Notes under the pieces: model-generated
The model's input: only the letters and a program-made list of their open reading frames with translations
What the model was told of the DNA's origin: nothing
Database searches by the model: none
Program-made: the position numbers and the translations under genes
In this document: piece after piece, positions 8,363 to 13,864 of the stretch
Layout: each line of letters begins with the position of its first letter
Numbering within the stretch: position 1 is the first letter of the stretch
Assembly: GCA_936931335.1 (NCBI GenBank)
Contig: CAKZIH010000279.1
Coordinates: 1 to 22,210 of the forward strand
From: an uncultured Nostocoides sp.
GTDB lineage: Bacteria; Actinomycetota; Actinomycetes; Actinomycetales; Dermatophilaceae
DNA length: 22,210 nt
Direction of reading: 5' to 3'

Positions 8363-9312
8363 ACCGGGTTCTCCTCTCCGGCGAGCAGGTGATAGAGCAC
8401 GGCCATCCGCACCGCCAGCCCCGAGGAGACCTGGTCGAGGATGATCGAGGCGGGCGACTCGGCCGCGTCGGCGCTGATCTCCAACCCGCGGTTCATCGGC
8501 CCGGGGTGCAGCACCAACGCGTCCGGGTTGGCGGCAAGCAGCGCTTGCAGCCGGGGCCGGGTGAGCCCGTAGCCCACGGTGTATTCGCGCGGCGTCGGGA
8601 AGTAGCCGCCGCTCATCCGCTCCCGCTGGACGCGCAGCATCATCACCGCATCCGGTATGTCGTCGCCCGCCAGCACCTCGTCGAGATCCCAGGAGGTCGC
8701 GAAACCCGCTGCGGCAGACCAGGCTTCGACCCCGGCCGGCATCAGGGTGGGCGGGGCGACCACGGTGACCCGGGCGCCGAGGGTCTGCAGGGTGATCACA
8801 TTGCTGCGGAAGACCCGGCTGTGGGTCAGGTCCCCGACGATGACGATGTGCCGGCCGTCCAGGTCACCGAGGCGGGAGCGCAGCGTGTAGGCATCCAGCA
8901 GCGCCTGGGTGGGGTGCTCGTGGGTGCCGTCGCCGGCATTGATCACGCTGGCATCGACCCATTGGGCGACCTGCTGGCAGGCGCCGCTCTGGTTGTGCCG
9001 GATGACCAGGGCATCGACGGCCATGGCGGCGATGGTCTGCACGCTGTCGCGCAGGGATTCGCCCTTGGAGGTCGAGGATCCCTTGGCGGAGAGGTTGATC
9101 GTGTCGGCCGACATCCACTTGCCGGCGATCTCGAAGCTGCTGCGGGTGCGGGTGGAATCTTCGAAGAAGAAGTTGATGATGGTCCGCCCGCGCAGAGTCG
9201 GCAGCTTCTTGACCTCGCGCCGCTGGACATCGTGCATGGATGCCGCAGTGGCGAGGATCTCCTCGACGTCGGTGCGGGTCAGGTCGGCGCTACTGAGCAG
9301 GTGCTTGGTCAC
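8359..9312 (-). CDS. pyrB: Aspartate carbamoyltransferase catalytic subunit
   Basis: PyrB condenses carbamoyl phosphate with aspartate, the committed step of pyrimidine synthesis. The 317-residue protein carries the carbamoyl-phosphate loop STRTR (53-57) within FFEDSTRTRSSFE, the active-site Ser/Lys segment SSTSKGES (79-86), and HPTQALLD (133-140) typical of ATCase. A GDLTHSRVFRSN segment opens the aspartate domain. No pyrI regulatory subunit is present, as expected in Actinobacteria. The start is GTG at 9312, overlapping the pyrR stop (GTGA). A G-rich stretch about 8 nt upstream, inside pyrR, may act as its ribosome binding site. The stop overlaps the pyrC ATG. Confidence 0.97.
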   Translation of the reverse strand: MTKHLLSSADLTRTDVEEILATAASMHDVQRREVKKLPTLRGRTIINFFFEDSTRTRSSFEIAGKWMSADTINLSAKGSSTSKGESLRDSVQTIAAMAVDALVIRHNQSGACQQVAQWVDASVINAGDGTHEHPTQALLDAYTLRSRLGDLDGRHIVIVGDLTHSRVFRSNVITLQTLGARVTVVAPPTLMPAGVEAWSAAAGFATSWDLDEVLAGDDIPDAVMMLRVQRERMSGGYFPTPREYTVGYGLTRPRLQALLAANPDALVLHPGPMNRGLEISADAAESPASIILDQVSSGLAVRMAVLYHLLAGEENPV

Positions 9313-9902
9313 GCCGTCGCCCCCTGAGCGATGCGGACCTCGTCGACGCCGCCGTCGTGCTTGCTCAGCCGGACCTGGACCCGCTCGCTCTTGGAGGTCG
9401 GCAGGTTCTTGCCGACATGGTCGGCGCGGATCGGCAACTCCCGGTGCCCGCGGTCGACGAGCACCGCCAGGCGCACCGCCCGGGGCCGGCCGAGGTCGGC
9501 GAGCGCGTCAAGCGCGGCGCGGATCGTGCGACCGGAATAGAGGACGTCGTCCACGAGCACCACGACCTTGCCGTCGATGCCGCCCTCGGGGATGACCGTG
9601 CGCATCGGGGTTCGAGTGGGCTGATGACGCAGATCGTCGCGGTGCATGGTGACGTCCAGGGCGCCCACCGGGATCGGGTCGCTACCCTCCACCTCGGCGA
9701 GCGCGAGCGCGAGCCGATCAGCCAGTTCCACGCCCCGAGTCGGTATGCCGAGCAACACCAAGTCCTCGGCGCCCTTGTTGTGTTCCAGGATCTCGTGCGC
9801 GATCCGCCGAATACACCGGGCGATCTCATTGCTGGAGAGGACTATTCGCCCCAAGTCGGGGGCTGGCGAGCCAGTCGTCGGGCCACTGTCTGGGCGCGTC
9901 AC
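9309..9902 (-). CDS. pyrR: Bifunctional pyr operon RNA-binding regulator / uracil phosphoribosyltransferase homologue
   Basis: PyrR binds pyr mRNA when UMP/UTP is high and represses the operon; the protein is also a phosphoribosyltransferase. The 197-residue protein has the PRPP loop VVLVDDVLYSGRT (114-126), preceded by LGIPTRG (51-57), with basic segments such as MHRDDLRHQ and RVQVRLSKHDGG that fit the RNA-binding face of the family. The GTG at 9902 is fixed by a strong AAGGAGG (9910-9916) spaced 7 nt away. The N-terminus has about 17 extra Pro/Ser/Thr-rich residues. It is the first gene of the overlapping pyr run. A PyrR-binding RNA hairpin lies immediately upstream of the ribosome binding site, so autoregulation at translation is likely. 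Confidence 0.95.
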   Translation of the reverse strand: MTRPDSGPTTGSPAPDLGRIVLSSNEIARCIRRIAHEILEHNKGAEDLVLLGIPTRGVELADRLALALAEVEGSDPIPVGALDVTMHRDDLRHQPTRTPMRTVIPEGGIDGKVVVLVDDVLYSGRTIRAALDALADLGRPRAVRLAVLVDRGHRELPIRADHVGKNLPTSKSERVQVRLSKHDGGVDEVRIAQGATA

Positions 9903-9909
9903 GACGAAG

Positions 9910-9946
9910 CCTCCTTCCCTGCCTCACGGGACAGGTCGTTAAAGGA
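9910..9946 (-). promoter_or_regulatory. PyrR-binding RNA loop abutting the pyrR Shine-Dalgarno
   Basis: In the minus-strand leader, CCTG (9935-9932) and CAGG (9921-9918) form a stem around UCCCGUGAGG (9931-9922). That element fits the known PyrR-binding consensus ARUCCNGNGAGGYU at its core UCCNGNGAGG, and the flanking A-U pair is replaced by a compensating U-A. The Shine-Dalgarno AAGGAGG (9916-9910) begins one base after the stem. UCCUU at 9946-9942 can pair with AAGGA (9916-9912), extending the helix over the ribosome binding site. PyrR-dependent translational repression of this kind is known in Mycobacterium smegmatis. There is no U-run or attenuator-type terminator, so control of translation rather than attenuation is inferred. 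Confidence 0.8.
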
Positions 9947-9959
9947 TGCGGACGCCCTC

Positions 9960-9988
9960 ATTCTAGCCAGACCGGGCGGGGCCCTCAG
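9960..9988 (-). promoter_or_regulatory. Candidate pyr operon promoter
   Basis: A TAGAAT -10 box lies at 9965-9960, with a weak -35 (CTGAGG, 9988-9983) at 17-bp spacing. Transcription would start near 9953, giving a leader of about 50 nt that contains the PyrR-binding loop and the Shine-Dalgarno. The -35 overlaps the stop of the small ORF upstream. The -10 fits the actinobacterial housekeeping sigma factor; the -35 is poor. Confidence 0.5.
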
Positions 9989-10157
9989 CGCCGCAGTGAC
10001 TCCCCCGGTCCGAACGTGTCCACCACCAAGCCGGCCGCACCGAGCGTGCCATTGACGGCCGTCCACGTCGTGGCGTCCCGGCCGAGGCCGCCTCGACCTC
10101 CCGCAATTGCGCCAAATCGTCCGCGGTGGCCACCCGCACCGCGGTGAGCGTGAGCAT
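9985..10157 (-). pseudogene. Small frameshifted ORF between nusB and pyrR, family not recognised
   Basis: An ATG at 10157, 15 nt after the nusB stop, opens 26 codons with 24 ending in G/C (MLTLTAVRVATADDLAQL...). Coding character then moves to another frame near the GGG at 10079-10077 (minus strand). There, 30 further codons (DATTWTAVNGTLGAAGLVVD...) have 26 ending in G/C before a TGA at 9987-9985. One extra G in that run would join both parts into a single 57-residue protein. Left unshifted, the first frame continues with many A/T-ending codons and Trp/Arg-rich nonsense. This may be a real frameshift, a sequencing error or a decayed gene. Streptomyces has bldD in this position, but the visible sequence does not resemble BldD. 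I do not recognise the family. Confidence 0.5.
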
Positions 10158-10166
10158 CCCCAGGGG

Positions 10167-10188
10167 GCCGACTCAGGCGAGAGTCGGC
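10167..10188 (-). terminator. Perfect 8-bp stem over the nusB stop codon
   Basis: GCCGACTC (10188-10181 on the minus strand) and GAGTCGGC (10174-10167) are exact inverted repeats around a 6-nt loop, spanning the nusB stop. No U-run follows, as is common for actinobacterial terminator-like hairpins. It could end efp-nusB transcripts ahead of the pyr promoter, or act on translation of the small ORF that begins 10 nt later. Confidence 0.4.
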
Positions 10189-10586
10189 TTGACCTGGGCC
10201 AGTCGGCCGAGCAGGCCGTTGATGAAGCGCGGCGACTCGTCGGTGGACAGATCGGTGGCCAGCGCCACGGCCTCGCTGATCGCCACGGCCTCGGGCACCT
10301 CGTCGCTGTAGAGCACCTCATACGCCCCCAGGCGCAACACGGCGCGGTCGACCGCGGGCATCCGCTCGACGGGCCAGCCCTGGCTATAGGTGTCCAACAA
10401 TTCGTTGATCTCGCGCCAGTGGGCCACCACACCCTGCACCAGGGTCGCGGTATACGGATTGAGCGGCGCCTCGGTCACCGGGGCATCCAGGCGCTCGCGC
10501 AGGAGGTCAGCGAGGTTCACGCCGCGCGCCTCGGCCTCATACATCAGGTCGAGCGCGCGTTTACGTGCCTTGGTGCGGGCTGCCAT
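10173..10586 (-). CDS. nusB: Transcription antitermination factor NusB
   Basis: NusB, with NusE (S10), binds boxA RNA and supports antitermination of rRNA transcription. The 137-residue all-helical protein begins MAARTKARKRALDLMYEAE, the basic N-terminus common to actinobacterial NusB, and carries the family C-terminal signature VDRAVLRLGAYEVLY followed by AISEAVALATDLSTDESPRFINGLLGRL. Length is normal for the family. The ATG at 10586 has a GAGG about 8 nt upstream. It lies 44 bp after efp in the same direction, the usual efp-nusB pair. A stem-loop overlaps its stop. Secure. Confidence 0.95.
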   Translation of the reverse strand: MAARTKARKRALDLMYEAEARGVNLADLLRERLDAPVTEAPLNPYTATLVQGVVAHWREINELLDTYSQGWPVERMPAVDRAVLRLGAYEVLYSDEVPEAVAISEAVALATDLSTDESPRFINGLLGRLAQVKPTLA

Positions 10587-10630
10587 CCGGGAATCCTCGT
10601 ATTAACTTGGGAAACAGGCTGCGGAAAAGC

Positions 10631-11191
10631 TCAGTTGACCCGGCCGAGGTACGACCCGTCGCGGGTGTCGACCTTGACCTTGGTGCCGGTCTCCAGGAAG
10701 AGCGGGACCTGGATCTCCGCGCCGGTCTCCAGCGTGGCGGGCTTGGTGCCGCCGGTGGAGCGGTCGCCCTGCAGGCCCGGCTCGGTGTAGGAGATCTCCA
10801 GGACCACCGAGGCCGGCAGTTCGACGAAGAGGACGCTGCCAGAGTGCCGGGCGACGATCGCGTCCTGGTTCTCCAGCATGTACTTCGCCGCGTCACCGAC
10901 GACCTGCGGGCTCACCGAGATCTGGTCGTAGGTGTCCGGGTCCATGAAGACGAAGTCGGTGCCGTCGTTGTAGAGATACTGCATCGTCCGCTTGTCCACA
11001 TTGGCGGTCTCCACCTTGACGCCCGCGTTGAAGGTCTTGTCGACAACCTTGCCGGACAGGACGTTCTTGAGCTTGGTGCGCACGAAGGCTGGGCCCTTGC
11101 CCGGCTTGACGTGCTGGAACTCGATGACGGTCCACAACTGGCCCTCGATATTGAGGACGAGGCCGTTCTTCAGATCGTTCGTGGTCGCCAC
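10631..11191 (-). CDS. efp: Translation elongation factor P
   Basis: EF-P relieves ribosome stalling at polyproline stretches. The 186-residue protein has the three-domain layout: a KOW-like N-terminal domain with the tip loop KPGKGPAF (Lys32 is the residue that is modified in many bacteria), a middle OB domain (QYLYNDGTDFVFMD), and the C-terminal OB domain ending in VKVDTRDGSYLGRVN, which matches the family signature. The start is GTG at 11191, with a purine-rich GAAAGAG about 8 nt upstream. No known EF-P modification gene (epmA/epmB, earP, ymfI) is visible nearby. The frame also stays open upstream, but only into the intergenic region. Confidence 0.96.
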   Translation of the reverse strand: MATTNDLKNGLVLNIEGQLWTVIEFQHVKPGKGPAFVRTKLKNVLSGKVVDKTFNAGVKVETANVDKRTMQYLYNDGTDFVFMDPDTYDQISVSPQVVGDAAKYMLENQDAIVARHSGSVLFVELPASVVLEISYTEPGLQGDRSTGGTKPATLETGAEIQVPLFLETGTKVKVDTRDGSYLGRVN

Positions 11192-11258
11192 GGGGTCTCT
11201 TTCGTATGCCGCCGGCCGGCGCGAACGCGCGCGTCACCGACGCAGGTGGTCATGGATC

Positions 11259-11277
11259 CCCACGATTCTACCGTGGG
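11259..11277 (-). promoter_or_regulatory. Candidate efp promoter -10 framed by an inverted repeat
   Basis: TAGAAT at 11270-11265 on the minus strand is a good -10, identical to the one proposed for the pyr operon. It lies exactly inside a 6-bp inverted repeat, CCCACG (11259-11264) and CGTGGG (11272-11277), with a 7-bp spacer. The arrangement could be an operator occluding the promoter. No convincing -35 is present. The predicted leader to the efp GTG is about 65-70 nt. Confidence 0.4.
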
Positions 11278-11312
11278 CCGGCGCGGCTGCGGTCGCCGCG
11301 ACGTCGACGGCA

Positions 11313-11334
11313 GTTCAGCGGGAGTTCAGATCCG
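11313..11334 (+). promoter_or_regulatory. 11-bp direct repeat resembling a PHO box (PhoP/RegX3-type site)
   Basis: Two adjacent 11-bp units both begin GTTCAG (GTTCAGCGGGA at 11313-11323 and GTTCAGATCCG at 11324-11334), 62 nt upstream of the plus-strand gene. OmpR-family PhoP/RegX3 sites in Actinobacteria are 11-bp direct repeats starting GTTCA, so spacing and core agree. The outer bases do not match well. This is an inference from pattern only. Confidence 0.3.
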
Positions 11335-11396
11335 CCGTGCCGGGTCTCGCGCTCGGCACCCCCCACACAGCAAGGAAACCCGGCAGACTGAGCGCC

Positions 11397-12968
11397 ATGA
11401 AGCCCAAGGCCGTCTTCTCCGCCGCCGCAGCAGCCGCCCTCGGGGGCGTCGCCATCCACGACCTGACCCAAAAGAAGCACAGCCTGATGCGCAACTTCCC
11501 GGTCCTGGCGCATGCGCGCTACGCGCTGGAAGAGATTGGGCCGGAGCTGCGCCAGTACATCGTCACCGGCAATGACGAGGAGCGGCCGTTCAGCCGCGAC
11601 CAGCGCTCCTGGGTGTATGCCAGCTCCAAGCTGCAGAACAACTACACCGGGTTCGGCTCCGACAACGACCTGGACAATGGCGAATACGTCATCTTCAAGC
11701 AGCACACCTTCTCCGATGCGGTGCCGCCCACCGCCATTCACGCCGGTGAACACGTCTGGCTGCCCTCGCCCAAGATTCTCGGCGGCCCCCGGGGTCGGCG
11801 CGACGCCTTCCGTCCCGATTCGGTCGTCAACATCAGCGCCATGAGCTTCGGCTCCCTGTCCAGCAACGCCATTCGTGGGCTCAACGGCGGCGCCAAACTG
11901 GCCGGGTGCATGCACAACACCGGTGAGGGTGGGCTCTCCGAGCACCACCGGCAGGGCGGTGACCTGACGCTGCAGATCGGCACGGCCTACTTCGGTTGCC
12001 GCGACGGCGAGGGCCGCTTCGATCTGGACAAGCTCATGCGCGTGGTCGAGTCGGCGCCGGTGAAGTGCATCGAGATCAAGCTCAGCCAGGGCGCCAAGCC
12101 AGGCCTGGGCGGCATGCTGCCCGCCGCCAAGATCACCGAAGAGATCAGCCAGATCCGCGGCATCCCGATGGGCAAGGACTGCGCCAGCCCGTCTCGGCAC
12201 GCCGAGTTCACCGACGTCGACTCGATGCTCGACTTCGTGGAGAAGATCGCCGCGGCCACCGGCAAGCCGGTGGGGATCAAGTCCGCCGTGGGCGATATCG
12301 GCTTCTGGGAGCAGCTCGTCGAACACATGAAGTCGGGTTCTCGCGGAGTGGATTTCGTCACCATCGACGGCGGCGAGGGCGGGACCGGTGCGGCCCCGCT
12401 GGTGTTCTCGGATGCGGTCTCACTGCCTTTCCGGGTCGGTTTTTCGCGGGTCTACTCGACCTTCGCCCGCGCCGGTATCACCGACCGGGTGACCTTCATC
12501 GGCTCCGGCAAGTTGGGCCTGCCCGACAACGCCCTGGTCGCCTTCGCGCTCGGTGCCGACATGGTGAACGTGGCTCGCGAGGCGATGTTGGCCCTGGGCT
12601 GCATCCAGGCCCAGAAGTGCCACACCGACAAATGCCCCACCGGCGTTGCCACCCAAGGCAAATGGCTCGCCCACGGCCTCGACCCCGAGTTGAAGTCGGT
12701 GCGGGTGGCCAACTACATACGGACTCTTCGGCGCGATCTGCTCAAGGTGTCCGAGGCCTGCGGAGTGCGGCATCCGGCGATGCTGGACGCCGACGACGTG
12801 GAGATCATGGACGGCAACCGCTCCGGCACCCCGCTGCGCCAGATCTATGGCTACGAACCGACCTGGGGTGGGGTCAGTAGCCGGGTCAGCGCCGAGATCG
12901 TGGACGTGATGGCCAATAGCGCGCCGCAGGGCGGGTCCGCCCCGCCGTCCGAGCACGCGGAGCGCTGA
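11397..12968 (+). CDS. Stand-alone FMN-binding glutamate-synthase-family protein
   Basis: The 523-residue protein is related to the FMN/Fe-S synthase domain of GltB but lacks the glutaminase domain. It shows ISAMSFGSLS (147-156), NTGEGGLSEHH (174-184), QGAKPGLGGMLP (231-242), IDGGEGGTGAAP (323-334) and the cluster cysteines Cys402, Cys408 and Cys413 in GCIQAQKCHTDKCPTGVATQ, the 3Fe-4S motif of glutamate synthase. Residues 4-20 are Ala-rich and hydrophobic, so a membrane anchor is likely. The ATG at 11397 is chosen because upstream codons in this frame are only the reverse of efp; the Shine-Dalgarno is weak (GAG), and a later Met (residue 31) is possible but would remove the anchor. Members of this single-domain family are widespread but of uncertain reaction. 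An amidotransferase or oxidoreductase role is only inferred. It lies divergent from efp. Confidence 0.88.
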   Translation: MKPKAVFSAAAAAALGGVAIHDLTQKKHSLMRNFPVLAHARYALEEIGPELRQYIVTGNDEERPFSRDQRSWVYASSKLQNNYTGFGSDNDLDNGEYVIFKQHTFSDAVPPTAIHAGEHVWLPSPKILGGPRGRRDAFRPDSVVNISAMSFGSLSSNAIRGLNGGAKLAGCMHNTGEGGLSEHHRQGGDLTLQIGTAYFGCRDGEGRFDLDKLMRVVESAPVKCIEIKLSQGAKPGLGGMLPAAKITEEISQIRGIPMGKDCASPSRHAEFTDVDSMLDFVEKIAAATGKPVGIKSAVGDIGFWEQLVEHMKSGSRGVDFVTIDGGEGGTGAAPLVFSDAVSLPFRVGFSRVYSTFARAGITDRVTFIGSGKLGLPDNALVAFALGADMVNVAREAMLALGCIQAQKCHTDKCPTGVATQGKWLAHGLDPELKSVRVANYIRTLRRDLLKVSEACGVRHPAMLDADDVEIMDGNRSGTPLRQIYGYEPTWGGVSSRVSAEIVDVMANSAPQGGSAPPSEHAER

Positions 12969-12980
12969 GCCGCCGCGCTC
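12960..12980 (+). terminator. Weak stem-loop at the end of the glutamate-synthase-like gene
   Basis: GAGCGC (12960-12965) pairs with GCGCTC (12975-12980) across the stop codon, with a 9-nt loop; another GCGCTC follows at 12989-12994. There is no U-run. It may attenuate read-through into the hydrolase gene, but GC-rich sequence forms such stems often. Confidence 0.25.
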
Positions 12981-13005
12981 CAGCCGCAGCGCTCGGCCGC
13001 GCCCA

Positions 13006-13018
13006 TAGGGTCGGGGGA
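13006..13018 (+). promoter_or_regulatory. Candidate leaderless promoter of the hydrolase gene
   Basis: TAGGGT (13006-13011) matches the TAnnnT -10 pattern and ends 7 nt before the A of the hydrolase ATG at 13018. This is the spacing expected if transcription begins at the start codon. The only Shine-Dalgarno candidate, a G-run at 13013-13017, touches the ATG and is too close to serve. Leaderless mRNAs are common in Actinobacteria. No clear -35 is seen. Confidence 0.4.
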
Positions 13019-13836
13019 TGGATAGCTACTCTCACGACGGGCTGCAGTTCACGGTCCGTGACGGTGGCCCGGCGGATACCGGCGAGGTAGCCGTACTGCT
13101 GCACGGCTTCCCCCAGGATGCGAGTTGCTGGGAGCGGGTGGGCGAGCGCCTGCATACCGCCGGGGTACGCACTCTGGCCCCGGACCAACGCGGCTACTCC
13201 CCTGGTGCCCGGCCGCGGGGGCGGGCGGCATACCGGATCACGGAGCTCGCGGCTGACGTCATCGGCCTGCTGGATGCGGCGGGGCTGGCGCGCGCCCACA
13301 TCGTGGGCCACGACTGGGGTGGCAATGTCGCCTGGGCGACCGCTCTGCTGCACCCGGACCGGGTCGCCAGCCTGACGGCGGTGTCCACTCCGCACCCGAG
13401 TGCCTTCGTCTGGGCGTTGCGGCACTCGGGGCAGGCACTGCACAGCTGGTACATGCTGGCCCTGCAAATCCCCTGGCTCCCCGAGCGACTCGCGGCGCGC
13501 AACCTGACTCGGCTGCTGGAGCGCGGTGGCCTTGATCGCGCGGACGCGGCCCGCTATGGCGCGCGCTTCGCCGATCCGGCCGCGCTCACCGGGCCGATGA
13601 ACTATTACCGGGCGCTCGCGCTGCCCGGCGGACCCAAGGTCGGCGGCCCGGTCCGAGTGCCCACCACATACGTCTGGGGCACGGAGGATCCCTTCCTCGG
13701 CCGCGCGGCCGCCGAGCGCACCGCCCGGTATGTCGCCGCCGACTATGAGTTCATGGAGGTCGACGGCGGGCACTGGCTGCCCGAGCGTCATGCCGAGGTG
13801 GTCGCGGACGCGATCGTCGCGCGCATTCGCGACTGA
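13018..13836 (+). CDS. Alpha/beta hydrolase, epoxide-hydrolase type
   Basis: The 272-residue cytoplasmic alpha/beta hydrolase has the oxyanion motif HGFP (29-32), nucleophile elbow GHDWGG (97-102) with Asp99, the acid in GTEDPFLG (Asp224) and catalytic His252 in GGHWLPE. An Asp nucleophile with HGFP and an N-Y-Y-R segment (195-198, supplying a likely ring-opening Tyr) points to the epoxide hydrolase branch. Haloalkane dehalogenases share the Asp nucleophile but lack the NxYR tyrosine. The natural substrate cannot be told from sequence. The ATG at 13018 follows the preceding gene by 49 bp, with a possible leaderless promoter. It converges with aroB, whose stop is 27 bp away, and has no obvious link to the shikimate or pyrimidine pathways. 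Confidence 0.88.
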   Translation: MDSYSHDGLQFTVRDGGPADTGEVAVLLHGFPQDASCWERVGERLHTAGVRTLAPDQRGYSPGARPRGRAAYRITELAADVIGLLDAAGLARAHIVGHDWGGNVAWATALLHPDRVASLTAVSTPHPSAFVWALRHSGQALHSWYMLALQIPWLPERLAARNLTRLLERGGLDRADAARYGARFADPAALTGPMNYYRALALPGGPKVGGPVRVPTTYVWGTEDPFLGRAAAERTARYVAADYEFMEVDGGHWLPERHAEVVADAIVARIRD

Positions 13837-13864
13837 ACCGGACTCGCTGCGCTAGTGCTCCGGT
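13837..13864. terminator. Bidirectional terminator-like hairpin between convergent genes
   Basis: The 27-bp gap between the hydrolase stop and the aroB stop is almost entirely an interrupted inverted repeat. ACCGG (13837-13841) plus ACT (13842-13844) pair with AGT (13854-13856) and CCGGT (13860-13864), with a 3-nt bulge. Its place at a tail-to-tail junction and its symmetry suggest it stops transcripts from both sides. There is no U-run on either strand. Confidence 0.45.

Noticed and set aside
9963..10157. Intact 64-residue gene in the unshifted frame between nusB and pyrR
   Set aside because: After 26 codons, third-position GC drops sharply (19 of 30) and the protein becomes Arg/Trp/Ser nonsense, while the neighbouring frame becomes coding-like. 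A frameshifted gene explains it better.
10992..11396. 135-codon N-terminal extension of the glutamate-synthase-like protein
   Set aside because: It runs through efp on the other strand and contains no family sequence. The ATG at 11397 gives the usual length with the hydrophobic N-terminus.
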